Assembly: GCF_016464375.1 (NCBI RefSeq)
Contig: NZ_JADDIU010000035.1
Span: forward strand, 1-49,186
Length of the DNA: 49,186 nucleotides
Source: Bacillus renqingensis
GTDB taxonomy: Bacteria > Bacillota > Bacilli > Bacillales > Cytobacillaceae
Direction of reading: 5' to 3'
A program made the position numbers and the translations under genes. Position 1 is the first letter of the stretch; each line of letters starts with the position of its first letter. Positions 26,226 through 35,436 of the stretch are shown here, piece after piece. The notes beneath the pieces were generated by a model. It worked only from the letters and a program-made list of their open reading frames with translations. It did no database searches and had not been told where the DNA came from.

Positions 26226-27276
26226 ATCTGTTTTTTAACATCCCCATGATGCGAAGTAGAGGACGATAGTTTTTGTTGATGAGACCGATGTTTTCGACGA
26301 ACAGTTCGATAGCTACGAGAAGAATAGTGATGAATATGATGGAGCCCCATACTGTTGTCATCGTGAAAATAAAGGCTGCCAGTCCGAACATCGCACTCAT
26401 TGCATAAATCAATAGGACGGTTTCGCGATGAGTATAACCAAGCTTTAGAATACAATGGTGCAGATGTGATTTATCTGGTGCCGATAATGGGTTTTTATTG
26501 TAAAGCCTGCGAATAATCGCAAAGAACGTATCTGAAATCGGGACACCTAAAATGATGATTGGTACAACAAAAGAAATGACAGTAATATTTTTAAAGCCAA
26601 GTAAGGCCAAGACAGATATCATATATCCTAAAAACAGTGCGCCGGAATCACCCATAAAGATCTTTGCTGGGTGAAAGTTATATTTTAAAAACCCTACCGT
26701 GCTGGCAATCAAAATAATCCCCATGGTCACAACATATGTATTTCCCATTACAACCGCCATCGCTGTAATCGTGATCAGCGCAATGGAGGAAACACCAGCT
26801 GCCAAGCCGTCCAAGCCATCAATTAAATTAATGGCATTGGTGATACCGACAATCCAAAGGACTGAAATAGGAATGGTTAAAATACCGAAATCAATCCGTC
26901 CATTAAAAGGTAAATTGATAAAATCTACATCAACACCGCCCCAAAGAACGACCACAAGGGCAGCCGAAATCTGCAATAACAGTTTTACCCTGGCGGACAA
27001 ATCAAAAATATCGTCTAAAACACCAGTAAGTAAAATAATCCCACCGCCAACCATGATGGCTTCATGTTCATGATACGGGGTATCGGGCCGCATGATCAAA
27101 AGTCCTAAAAGGAAACTGATATAAATCGCCAGTCCGCCTAACCGGGGCATAATCTTTTGGTGTACCTTTCGAAGATTAGGTTGGTCTGTTGCTCCTATTT
27201 TAAAGGCAAGTTTTTTTACAATAGGAGTAATAAGAATAGAGCATAAAAAACATAATAAAAAGGCTAGGTACAACAT
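26224..27276 (-). CDS. tagO: Undecaprenyl-phosphate GlcNAc-1-phosphate transferase
   Basis: 350 aa, about ten TMs. It starts wall teichoic acid and related polymers by moving GlcNAc-1-P to undecaprenyl phosphate. MraY/WecA-family catalytic marks are present: LDDIFDLS, NLIDGLDGLAAG, FMGDSGALFLGY and the HLHH loop (KSHLHHCIL). GGAGGG precedes ATG 27276. An extended -10 lies at 27354-27359. It converges with the LCP gene, each with its own terminator. Confidence 0.96.
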   Translation of the reverse strand: MLYLAFLLCFLCSILITPIVKKLAFKIGATDQPNLRKVHQKIMPRLGGLAIYISFLLGLLIMRPDTPYHEHEAIMVGGGIILLTGVLDDIFDLSARVKLLLQISAALVVVLWGGVDVDFINLPFNGRIDFGILTIPISVLWIVGITNAINLIDGLDGLAAGVSSIALITITAMAVVMGNTYVVTMGIILIASTVGFLKYNFHPAKIFMGDSGALFLGYMISVLALLGFKNITVISFVVPIIILGVPISDTFFAIIRRLYNKNPLSAPDKSHLHHCILKLGYTHRETVLLIYAMSAMFGLAAFIFTMTTVWGSIIFITILLVAIELFVENIGLINKNYRPLLRIMGMLKNR

Positions 27277-27353
27277 ATAGACCCTCCTTATCGGTAGGAT
27301 GCCCCTCTAACAGATTTTAGAAACAGGCATATATTTCTAAACATAACGTACAT

Positions 27354-27362
27354 ATTATAGCA
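27354..27362 (-). promoter_or_regulatory. Extended -10 promoter for tagO
   Basis: TGCTATAAT on the minus strand about 80 nt before tagO; no strong -35. Confidence 0.5.
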
Positions 27363-27441
27363 TACATTTTTAATTTTGGAATAGTTGAACCAACTCTATT
27401 ACTAGTCCCACCCAATTGGACGAATATTGTCGCAAAAGGTT

Positions 27442-28182
27442 TCATTTTGTTTTAAAAAATAACTTTTCTTTCATGATTTTCACTAAGAATCTGGGCAATG
27501 CCAGCATCCTCTTCCACCTTGTCGGCTGCTTCAATAAGCGATAAAACCACTCCAAATTCAATTTGCGCCAAAAAAGCGGGGCTCGCTTGACCTCACCTGC
27601 CAGCACATCTATACTGCCGCCAACACCGATAAACAACCCTTTTGAAAAGTAAGGCAGTTTTTGGGCAATCCATTTTTCCTGTTTTGGAAAGCCTAAGGCT
27701 GCAAAGACAATATCGGGATTGGCTGCCTTTATCTCATTCGTTACCGTCTCATCAGTCCAATCGAAAAAACCATGATGACTTCCGGCAATTTGCAGCTTAG
27801 GATAGCGACTGGCAATATTGGCAACAGCTTTTTTATTCGTCTCTTGTTTGCCGCCCAATAAATAGATCCGCCACTTCTTCTCGTTACCAAGCTCAAGCAG
27901 CCGTATCATTAAATCAAATCCGGCGACCCGTTCCTGGATCGGGGTATTTAAGATTTTAGAGGCTATTACGATTCCAATGCCATCGGGTACAACAAAGTCA
28001 GCCGCTTGAATCATCGACTTATATTCAGGATGCTCATCGGCATACATTACAATTTCCGGATTAGCGGTAACAATAAACGCTTTTTCATTGTTATCTACAT
28101 ATTGTTCGAGTAAACCGGCAACCTCATGAAACGGTTTATTAATAAAATCAATTCCTAAGATGCGCACAGAGTTTCGTTTCAT
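27442..28182 (-). CDS. tagA: TagA, ManNAc transferase
   Basis: 246 aa, WecG/TagA/CpsF family (GT26). It adds beta-ManNAc to the TagO product to complete the linkage disaccharide. Marks: TANPEIVMYA, FVVPDGIGIV with the catalytic Asp, VAGFDLM, and FAALGFPKQEKWI. A basic, aromatic C-terminus fits membrane association. GAGGAT precedes ATG 28182. It reads in the same direction as tagO. Confidence 0.95.
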   Translation of the reverse strand: MKRNSVRILGIDFINKPFHEVAGLLEQYVDNNEKAFIVTANPEIVMYADEHPEYKSMIQAADFVVPDGIGIVIASKILNTPIQERVAGFDLMIRLLELGNEKKWRIYLLGGKQETNKKAVANIASRYPKLQIAGSHHGFFDWTDETVTNEIKAANPDIVFAALGFPKQEKWIAQKLPYFSKGLFIGVGGSIDVLAGEVKRAPLFWRKLNLEWFYRLLKQPTRWKRMLALPRFLVKIMKEKLFFKTK

Positions 28183-28258
28183 TTCATAATCCTCTTACTT
28201 TTAATAATTTTTTTCTCAAGTCTTGTCCGAATCGCCAATAAAAGCAAAATCTGGATAA

Positions 28259-29065
28259 TTATTTAGAAACTCCAATTAAGCCGCTTTGTTTACGCATTAC
28301 CTCTTCACGAAACTTCTTTTGCTGCTCATTCGACATGGATTTATATTTCTTTAAAAATTTCTCGTATTCCGGAATCACTTCCGTTACCGGGCCCATTTGT
28401 TTGATTTCACCATATTCAAGCCAGATGGCCTTATCACAAAATTCTTTAATTTGTCCCATTGAGTGGCTGACAAAGAAAATCGTTTTTCCTTGTTCTTTGA
28501 ATTCGAACATTTTATTTTTTGACTTTTGGGCAAAAACCTGGTCTCCCACCGACAATGCCTCATCGACGATTAGAATATCAGGATTGACAGTGACAGAGAT
28601 CGCAAAACCAAGGCGTGACTTCATCCCGCTTGAATATTTTTTTACCGGCTGGTCAATAAAATGACCGATATCGGCAAAATCAATGATTTCCGGCTCCATC
28701 GCTTTTATTTCCTTCTTTTTAAAGCCAAGCATTAAACATTTTAATTCAATGTTTTCCCGGCCAGTTAATTGATTATTTAGACCCGATGAAATAGCAATGA
28801 TGGAAGTCTGACCAACTGTTTTTACCGAACCTGAAGAAGGGGGTATTACCCCGGCAATAAGGTTTGACAAAGTGGATTTACCTGAACCATTAACCCCTAC
28901 GAGACCCACGACATCTCCCTGCTTTGCTGTAAACGAAATATCCTGCAAGGCGTAGAAATCCTCCCCATAACCGCCAGGAAGGATTAAATCCAACAGCTTT
29001 TCTTTCGGCTTTGTATGCATCTTATATATTTTATATACATTCTCGACAATTACCGATTCACTCAT
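28259..29065 (-). CDS. tagH: Teichoic acid export ATPase TagH (short form)
   Basis: 268 aa ABC ATPase: Walker A GVNGSGKST, signature YSSGMKSRLGF, Walker B ILIVDEALSVGD, H-loop VSHSMGQIKEF. With TagG it flips lipid-linked WTA. It has only the ATPase and a short tail, as in S. aureus TarH, and lacks the long C-terminal extension of B. subtilis TagH. It is preceded by tagG on the same strand with a 42-nt gap. Confidence 0.95.
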   Translation of the reverse strand: MSESVIVENVYKIYKMHTKPKEKLLDLILPGGYGEDFYALQDISFTAKQGDVVGLVGVNGSGKSTLSNLIAGVIPPSSGSVKTVGQTSIIAISSGLNNQLTGRENIELKCLMLGFKKKEIKAMEPEIIDFADIGHFIDQPVKKYSSGMKSRLGFAISVTVNPDILIVDEALSVGDQVFAQKSKNKMFEFKEQGKTIFFVSHSMGQIKEFCDKAIWLEYGEIKQMGPVTEVIPEYEKFLKKYKSMSNEQQKKFREEVMRKQSGLIGVSK

Positions 29066-29107
29066 AAAGAATCACCCCACATTAAAAAGCACATACTTAA
29101 CTACTCA

Positions 29108-29938
29108 TTATAAATAATCGACAAATCGATTTCTAAATTTTAAATGGAGAACGGAACCAATGAAGAAAAAGACAAATGTTGTTCCCCAGAAAAACCACGT
29201 TAAGGATAGATGTTCTGTCATATACCAAGATGTCCCGAGAAAAGATGCTCTATATCCTTCCACAATATAGTATAACGGATTTAATTTTAGCAAAAAGGTT
29301 AAATCCACGCCTTTGAAAACTAATTTATCGGTATGCCAGAGCAAAGGAGTAAAATAAAGCAACAATTTTAGTACTGATTGCACAATTTGCTGCACATCCC
29401 TCACTATTGTCGACAGCGTTGAGGTGATGAGTGCAAGGGCCAACAAGAAAATAAGTGTTGCCAGCATAAAATAGGGCAGCTGAATATAATAAATCGATAA
29501 TTTAAAATGTGAAAATTGTAAAATAATTGTCACAACTGCAACAAGCATTAAATGCGAATAAAAACCAGCCATGATAACGAAAGATGGAATGGCACTCATT
29601 GGAAAACTCATTTTTGCAATCAATTGGAGTCTTGAGTAAATCGACCTTGAGGTACTGGAAATCGTCGGGTTAACAAAAAACCAAACCACCATTCCCGTTA
29701 TCATCCAAATAAAAAAGGAAACGTGGGCCCCATTCTCCAGTGTAATCAGTCGACCTTTACGCACTCCAACGCCGAATACAAACCAATAAATCGCAAGCTG
29801 AATCATAGGATTTAATAGTTCCCAAAACCTTCCTAAGTAATTGTTCGTATTCGCGCTCTTCATTTCAAAGGCTGATAACCTTAAGATCAGATAAAAGGAA
29901 CTAATTTGCTCCTTAATAATGGTGATCATTGACTTCAT
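29108..29938 (-). CDS. tagG: Teichoic acid export permease TagG
   Basis: 276 aa ABC-2 type permease with six TMs. Family marks are NYLGRFWELLNPMIQLAIYWFVFG-type N-terminal coupling residues and LNPLYYIVEGYR near the C-terminus. It forms the WTA flippase with TagH immediately downstream. Confidence 0.94.
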   Translation of the reverse strand: MKSMITIIKEQISSFYLILRLSAFEMKSANTNNYLGRFWELLNPMIQLAIYWFVFGVGVRKGRLITLENGAHVSFFIWMITGMVVWFFVNPTISSTSRSIYSRLQLIAKMSFPMSAIPSFVIMAGFYSHLMLVAVVTIILQFSHFKLSIYYIQLPYFMLATLIFLLALALITSTLSTIVRDVQQIVQSVLKLLLYFTPLLWHTDKLVFKGVDLTFLLKLNPLYYIVEGYRASFLGTSWYMTEHLSLTWFFWGTTFVFFFIGSVLHLKFRNRFVDYL

Positions 29939-30006
29939 GAAAATTAGTCCTTCCTATTACTAGTATAACCTTGTCCATTATACATGAAATTCGCCAAATG
30001 GGCATT

Positions 30007-30140
30007 ACAAAAAAAAAGCACAAGCGCCTTGATCAGCCCCGACAAGCATAAGACGCTCCTGAATTGAAGGCGCTCTTTGCCTTCAATTCAGGAGTGGCTG
30101 TAGATCATAGAGGGGCTAGGCGCTCGAGCTAGACATTTCT
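30007..30140. repeat. Full-length Bacillaceae dispersed intergenic repeat (copy 3)
   Basis: Outer ends AAGCACAAGCGCCT and AGGCGCTCGAGCTAGACA are partly complementary. Inside is a perfect 16-bp stem (30056-30071 with 30079-30094). This is the most complete of three related elements in the window and matches a well-known non-coding repeat type of the family. It could fold as a cruciform or RNA hairpin between tagB and tagG. Confidence 0.6.
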
Positions 30141-30212
30141 CAAAGACGAAAATTTTATTTTAAACAAGGCCTCGAGCGGTAACCGTTCTCGAAGCATCTG
30201 TTGGAACTGTAT

Positions 30213-31409
30213 TCAAAGGTTTTCTCGAAGCCCCTGATAGCCTTTTTCCAAAAACAGATAACGAACCAAATTAGCACTAGAATCGCCCTTAGAGTACTTG
30301 TTCCACTGTTCAGCATAATAATCGACCACATTTAAGTTGAAACGATTTTGCTTCACTAATTCAACAATGGAGTCTGTATCCTTCACAATGGGACCGGGAA
30401 GATTTTCTTCAAATCCGTCAAAAATACCACGCCTCCCTTCATACACCTCTAAATCATAAGCAAAGAAGATCATCGGGCGGTGCAGCAGAGAATAGTCAAA
30501 CGGGATGGAAGAATAATCGGTAATCAAGATATCAGCAGCGATTAACAGCTCATTGATTTCATATTCATCAGAAGAAAAATCATACAAGAAGCCGGGTGCG
30601 GCTTTTTCAAAATCAAGTCGATGTTGAATTGCCGGATGAAGTCGTAACATTAAAATATAATCATTTCCTAGTTCCCGATGCATTTTTTCAACATCTAGTT
30701 TAAGGGAGAATTCCTTCAATTCATGATCGCGATAGGTCGGCGCATAGAGAATCGTTTTTTTTCCTTTCCATTCAGGATGTTTATGTAATAAGGCTTTCAG
30801 TACCCTTTGTTTTGATTCCCCGTCAAAAAAGAAATCCGTTCTTGGTATGCCGGTCCTTAGGATATTCTCTTCCTTAAGGTTAAACGATCTTTTAAAGATT
30901 GCAGCCATCACATCTGAACCAACAACTACTTTATGAAATCTGCTGTACACCTGTAAAAACCGCTGCTTTGCCCGCAGACTGCGGGATTGAACCGACTCAT
31001 CCTCGAGGCCAAATTTCTTCAGTGCCCCTGTGGCATGCCATAACTGGATACATTCTACCCCAGCTTTAAAATGAATAGCTGCTAAAAAGCCAAAATAATT
31101 ATCGATTAAAACATATCGGGAAGTAGCAAGATGATAAATAGCCCGAAACCAATTTAAAAGATTGTACGTTTCAAACGGAATCTTTGTAACATATTGGTAA
31201 TGGGCGAATTTTTTTATACAATTCCCCTTGCAAAGGAATACTACCTCTGTTTGAATCTTTTGCCGTTGCATTTCCTCAAAGACATACTGGCTATTGTCAC
31301 CAAAGCTGATGACAAAGGTTGTTTTGTCTTTAAGCGGCAGCAGGTTCAAGATCGAAAAGACGCACTTAAAGACAAATAAATACAAAGAAATGGCTAGTTC
31401 TCTAGCCAT
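30213..31409 (-). CDS. tagB: CDP-glycerol glycerophosphotransferase, TagB-like primase
   Basis: 398 aa peripheral GT-B enzyme. Marks: CIQLWHATGALKKFG (the WHA-GA-K-FG form typical of TagB rather than the WHGTPLK of TagF), YAPTYRDH, RLHPAI and ITDYSSIPFDY. TagB adds the first glycerol phosphate to the linkage disaccharide. It overlaps the end of tagD by 8 nt, so the two are coupled. The TagB call over TagF rests on length and the WHA motif. Confidence 0.82.
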   Translation of the reverse strand: MARELAISLYLFVFKCVFSILNLLPLKDKTTFVISFGDNSQYVFEEMQRQKIQTEVVFLCKGNCIKKFAHYQYVTKIPFETYNLLNWFRAIYHLATSRYVLIDNYFGFLAAIHFKAGVECIQLWHATGALKKFGLEDESVQSRSLRAKQRFLQVYSRFHKVVVGSDVMAAIFKRSFNLKEENILRTGIPRTDFFFDGESKQRVLKALLHKHPEWKGKKTILYAPTYRDHELKEFSLKLDVEKMHRELGNDYILMLRLHPAIQHRLDFEKAAPGFLYDFSSDEYEINELLIAADILITDYSSIPFDYSLLHRPMIFFAYDLEVYEGRRGIFDGFEENLPGPIVKDTDSIVELVKQNRFNLNVVDYYAEQWNKYSKGDSSANLVRYLFLEKGYQGLRENL

Positions 31410-31800
31410 TCTTCACCATGTTTAAGTCATTTTTTATTTTTGATGTGGAAATGCCGATCGTTCTTGGTAAATAAACAACTTCACAATAGTCTTTAAGGAA
31501 ATCAAATTTGCCTTTCCAATCGTCGCCCATAACAAAAATATCTACATCATGTTTGATGACATCCTGAATTTTTTGGTCCCATGTATTTTCTGGAATCACT
31601 TCATCCACAAAGCGAATCGATTCCAAAATCATCTTTCGGTTATCAAAGCTGTGGTATGCCTGTTTATTTTTTCCTTTATTAAATTCATCAGTAGAAAGGC
31701 CGACAATCAAATAATCTCCTAATTCTTTTGCACGACGCAGTAAATTGATATGTCCAAAATGGAGTAAATCAAATGTTCCGTATGTTATTACCTTTTTCAT
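31402..31800 (-). CDS. tagD: Glycerol-3-phosphate cytidylyltransferase
   Basis: 132 aa. It makes CDP-glycerol, the substrate of all four CDP-glycerol transferases nearby. Nucleotidyltransferase marks are YGTFDLLHFGH (HxGH) and RTIGISTSKIK. AGGAGGGG precedes ATG 31800, and a good promoter lies at 31892-31920. Confidence 0.97.
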   Translation of the reverse strand: MKKVITYGTFDLLHFGHINLLRRAKELGDYLIVGLSTDEFNKGKNKQAYHSFDNRKMILESIRFVDEVIPENTWDQKIQDVIKHDVDIFVMGDDWKGKFDFLKDYCEVVYLPRTIGISTSKIKNDLNMVKNG

Positions 31801-31891
31801 GAGAGAAACCCCTCCTGATTTTATTGTAGGAAATAAATGATTATTTTATTCCAAAAAGTCGAATTCTGTATTTTGTAAACTACACCATACC

Positions 31892-31920
31892 ATTATAAAA
31901 CTACAAAACTTAAATTTCAA
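31892..31920 (-). promoter_or_regulatory. Sigma-A promoter for tagD-tagB
   Basis: -35 TTGAAA (31920-31915), a 17-nt spacer and -10 TATAAT (31897-31892), about 90 nt before tagD. Confidence 0.78.
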
Positions 31921-31935
31921 TCATAATTTTTTCCT

Positions 31936-31957
31936 AAAAATCCCCAACAACCTTGGG
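31936..31957 (-). terminator. Probable terminator after the glucosaminidase gene
   Basis: A short stem CCCAA/TTGGG with flanking G/C pairs right after the stop, followed by ATTTTTAGG on the minus strand. Confidence 0.55.
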
Positions 31958-31958
31958 A

Positions 31959-33956
31959 CTATTGCAGTTCTCTTACAATATACGTCATACTAACCCAACC
32001 CATTTTGCCTTTTGCTACGTTCACTTGATACCATTTCTTTGATTTATCCATAATAACCTTTTGCTTTTTATCCAATGCCAATGAAACATATTGATTTAAT
32101 TTAAATGTCCCGATGATGTTATTACCTATATCAGGAGTTGACCGGACATTTACGCTTGATGCATGAACCACTCTTCCCAAGTTTAGCACAGAAATATAGT
32201 CCTTATACTTCGAAAAGCTTATCGACGTAATCGTGTATGGCTTATTGTTATATAAAACCTTTACTTTAAAATCATTTGATTTTTCAAGGATGTTAAAAAT
32301 AGCGTCTTTTTTAACTATACTTGATAAATCCCTTTTAGCAACAGCTTGAATCCCTTCTGGGAATTGATCAACCCCAGCCGGTATTGCCGGTATGGAAAAA
32401 TACCTTGAATCAATCTGTGGATTTTGATACTGTTTTTTGTCGAAGGCCATGATCTTCTGCATATGGCCGGCAATGCCATTCCCCCATTTTGAGTCGCTGG
32501 CATACCAAAAGTTCATCCCGATACTTTTGCCTGCTACTCTTGTTCCTTCAGCATCATTTGTTCGGTAGCCAAGAAAAGCCCCTTCAAAATGTGTACCGTT
32601 TGGATTTAAGTAATCAGCCTTCACTTTTTGGGCAACATAATCGATACATTGTTCTACGGATGAAAAACGATAGGCCCCTACAAATGGTGTGGCATCATAG
32701 GCACCATAACCATATATATTATTTTTAGCTAATGAAATATTCGATGTCCCAAAGCCGCTTTCATGGATAGCATGTGCCGCCAAGTACAGGGCATTGACGC
32801 CAAATTTATTTCCGGCATTGATAAAAGCTTGTCCCTTATTTAAAAGGACGCTTACTCCACCATGCCTCTTATAATTGGCGGCGATATAAGCATTGATTTG
32901 CGGTGCAGTCACCGAGGATTTGGTCCGTAAGTCAATGAACCGATAATCATTTTCGGTTAGGTCATATTCCTTCAAATAGCTAGGAGAAACATATCCGGTT
33001 TTCCCGTTGTAAGTTACTTGATACCAACCGTTTAATTTTCCAGACGATGTAACCGTGGTACCTTTTGGAATGGTAGTGAGAATTTCCGTTCCTTCTCCAG
33101 ATTTACGTAAATTTAAGTCATCGGTTACCAAAAAAGATTTTTTCTCATTTGGAATTACTGGGTTATCATCAGGCTTTGGTTTTACTACTTTTGGAGGTAC
33201 TGTTTGCAGATAGGACATCGATACATAGCCATTCTTTCCTTTATAATTGACGGCATACCAATTACCGATACTCTTAGTAGTCGAAATCTTCGTTCCTTTT
33301 GGTAGTTTCACAAGTTTCTGAAACGCACTCCCGTATGAAGCATACAAGTACGTATCTGTTTTCGTTTGAAGTTCCTTTTTGGCAAATGATTTTGGTGAGG
33401 TTTTACTAACATCACCACTGTATGTATAGAGTGACTTACCATTGAAAGATACACGATACCACGTTTGCCCGATGCTATTCACCACTTTTTGAGTAGAGTA
33501 CAAACCGTTTTGACTCGACAGACTCGCCACTGCTTTCTTCTTTGTATTTGGCTCGGAATAAAGCTTCACCGTCTTTTTCGTAAAATAATAGCTGCCACTT
33601 GTTTTCGTATAAATATTGTACTCTTTCAAATAGGCACCGCTAACCCAGCCCGTTTTCGTGACATTTTTCCCTTTTGATTTGTATGTATAAGAGACTTTAT
33701 ACCAACTCCCCTGTTTTTGGGAGGAAGGAACCGTTTTTCCTTTTGGGATGGTTAGGATGGTTTTGCTCTTGGTATTTGTCCCTGTTCGTAACCTTAAATT
33801 TGCAGTTGTTTGATAAGAAGTTTTACTAAAATTAACAAGCTTCGCCGCCTCTGCGTGGCCTAAGCCGCTGGATAAAATCGGTATTGTCGTGCTTGTACTT
33901 ACACTTGCTAATAAAAGACCGCTTGATAATACAACCACTTTCCCCATGTTTTTCAA
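31959..33956 (-). CDS. Secreted SH3-domain N-acetylglucosaminidase (LytD-like)
   Basis: 665 aa. Signal peptide to about residue 37 (AEAA). Four bacterial SH3-like modules follow (about 43-112, 122-183, 198-251, 276-328), then a glucosaminidase domain (about 350-500) with catalytic Glu399 in AAHAIHESGFG and NNIYGYGAYD, and a C-terminal SH3 module (about 595-662). It should cut peptidoglycan glycan chains at GlcNAc. Only TTG 33956 or ATG 33947 can be the start, because an in-frame TGA directly precedes the TTG; AAGGAAG upstream favours the TTG. B. subtilis lytD also lies beside its tag genes. The symbol is withheld because the SH3 layout differs. Confidence 0.9.
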   Translation of the reverse strand: MKNMGKVVVLSSGLLLASVSTSTTIPILSSGLGHAEAAKLVNFSKTSYQTTANLRLRTGTNTKSKTILTIPKGKTVPSSQKQGSWYKVSYTYKSKGKNVTKTGWVSGAYLKEYNIYTKTSGSYYFTKKTVKLYSEPNTKKKAVASLSSQNGLYSTQKVVNSIGQTWYRVSFNGKSLYTYSGDVSKTSPKSFAKKELQTKTDTYLYASYGSAFQKLVKLPKGTKISTTKSIGNWYAVNYKGKNGYVSMSYLQTVPPKVVKPKPDDNPVIPNEKKSFLVTDDLNLRKSGEGTEILTTIPKGTTVTSSGKLNGWYQVTYNGKTGYVSPSYLKEYDLTENDYRFIDLRTKSSVTAPQINAYIAANYKRHGGVSVLLNKGQAFINAGNKFGVNALYLAAHAIHESGFGTSNISLAKNNIYGYGAYDATPFVGAYRFSSVEQCIDYVAQKVKADYLNPNGTHFEGAFLGYRTNDAEGTRVAGKSIGMNFWYASDSKWGNGIAGHMQKIMAFDKKQYQNPQIDSRYFSIPAIPAGVDQFPEGIQAVAKRDLSSIVKKDAIFNILEKSNDFKVKVLYNNKPYTITSISFSKYKDYISVLNLGRVVHASSVNVRSTPDIGNNIIGTFKLNQYVSLALDKKQKVIMDKSKKWYQVNVAKGKMGWVSMTYIVRELQ

Positions 33957-34110
33957 TCAATCCACTTCCTTTTCTCTTTCTACAAATAAAACAGCGGAAT
34001 TCTCCCATTCTAGTAATTTACTCACTCAAAAGCTGGAAAAATACCACGAATTATCTCTTATTATCTCGTATTGAGTAGAAAAATGAAATAGGCTTTTGAT
34101 AAATTTCCCC

Positions 34111-34139
34111 AAAAAATAACCACCAACTAGGTTGATGGT
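34111..34139 (-). terminator. Intrinsic terminator after the tagF-like gene
   Basis: Stem ACCACCAAC/GTTGATGGT (one G-U) with a 3-nt loop, then TTATTTTTT on the minus strand. Confidence 0.8.
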
Positions 34140-34148
34140 ATCGATTAC

Positions 34149-35330
34149 TTAATTGTTTAAAATCACTTCATTGACCACTCGTTCCGCTGAATGGCCATCC
34201 TCCAAATAGCAAAAGCGCTGATAAAATTCTTTTGGCAGCTGTTGATCGTTTTTAGTTGTTTCAAGATCCTTTATTGCTGCAATCACCTCTTCGGTAGTAC
34301 TGACTAAAGGGCCCGGAGCTTCCTTTTCAAAATCAAAGTAAAAGCCTCTGATTTCACCCTTATATTCCTCTAAATCATAAGTAAAGAAAATCATTGGCCG
34401 TTTTAAATTGGCATAATCAAAAAATACGGATGAATAATCAGTAATTAACAAGTCGCTAATCAGATAAAGCTCACGAATGTCTTCATGTTTTGAAAAATCA
34501 TAGGCAAACCCTTTAAAGGCATCCAGTTTAAAGTTTTCCGCTACTAGGTAATGCATGCGGAGAATAATGATATATTCATTTCCGAGCTTCATTTTTAGCA
34601 TGTTCAAATCCAAATGTAAGTCATGCTTGTATTTCCCCGATGCAAGATATTGATGATCCCTCCATGTTGGGGCATAAAGAATGACCTTTTTATCCTCAGG
34701 TAGTTGATGTTCCTTTTTAAAAGCGTTTGCCACTTCATCACGGTTCGGCTGATAAAATATATCATTCCTTGGGTAGCCCGACTCAATCATTTTTTTCTCA
34801 AAGCGGAAAGCTCGTTTAAAAATTTCCGTTGAATAGCGATTCGGGGAGATTAAGTAATCCCAATAACGTGATTCCTGATAAAATTCTTTTTTGTATTGTT
34901 CGGTACTAACACCCGGCATGTGGACTTCTTTCATATCAAAGGCAAGCTTCTTTAATGGTGTCCCATGCCAAGTTTGTAAGTAAATCGTCCCCTTTGGTTT
35001 TGGAATCCAAAGCGGCATCCGGCTGTTCATGACCCAAAATCTTGCTCTGGCCATTAAGTAAAGCCACTTTACCGAAAATCTTTTGGCAAACGGTACCCCT
35101 TTTTCAAGGAAGCTTTTTTCAAATCGGGAATCAACACTCCAGACCATTTCATATTCAGGATATTTCTCTAAAAGATACTCGTATATAGCTCGGGGATTGC
35201 AGCTATATTGCTTGCCAAGAAAACTTTCAAAGATAATTAAGTTTTTCTTTTTCGGAAGAAGAGAGACGATTTGAAATAAACATTTATAGGCCCATTGGGC
35301 AATAGGCCATTTTTTGACGGAAAATAACAA
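34149..35330 (-). CDS. CDP-glycerol glycerophosphotransferase, TagF-like
   Basis: About 393 aa. Marks: IYLQTWHGTPLKKL, YAPTWRDH, RMHYLV and LLITDYSSVFFDYANLKRP, all typical of the TagF catalytic region. It is shorter than TagF of B. subtilis and lacks its long N-terminal part. TTG 35330 is chosen because GCAGGAGGG lies 10 nt upstream; the frame is open to 35369 without a ribosome site. It is likely to extend or modify the poly(glycerol phosphate) chain. Its role among four such enzymes here is unresolved. Confidence 0.85.
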   Translation of the reverse strand: MLFSVKKWPIAQWAYKCLFQIVSLLPKKKNLIIFESFLGKQYSCNPRAIYEYLLEKYPEYEMVWSVDSRFEKSFLEKGVPFAKRFSVKWLYLMARARFWVMNSRMPLWIPKPKGTIYLQTWHGTPLKKLAFDMKEVHMPGVSTEQYKKEFYQESRYWDYLISPNRYSTEIFKRAFRFEKKMIESGYPRNDIFYQPNRDEVANAFKKEHQLPEDKKVILYAPTWRDHQYLASGKYKHDLHLDLNMLKMKLGNEYIIILRMHYLVAENFKLDAFKGFAYDFSKHEDIRELYLISDLLITDYSSVFFDYANLKRPMIFFTYDLEEYKGEIRGFYFDFEKEAPGPLVSTTEEVIAAIKDLETTKNDQQLPKEFYQRFCYLEDGHSAERVVNEVILNN

Positions 35331-35369
35331 TGCGACCGGCCCTCCTGCTATAGTTAGAAATGAATACAA

Positions 35370-35402
35370 GGCTGCCCCAAAACGGTTTGCAGCCCTTTTT
35401 TC
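35370..35402 (+). terminator. Terminator-like hairpin on the plus strand between the TagF-like genes
   Basis: GGCTGC ... GCAGCC stem followed by CTTTTTT on the plus strand. Both neighbours are on the minus strand, so it would stop antisense reads; read the other way it forms a hairpin before the downstream ribosome site. Confidence 0.45.
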
Positions 35403-35436
35403 ATACTTATATTGAATAAAAAAGTTGGCGATTTTC

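Noticed and set aside
28259..29065. tagH as a truncated gene
   Set aside because: It is shorter than B. subtilis TagH but has all ABC motifs and the length of S. aureus TarH; no decayed remnant follows.
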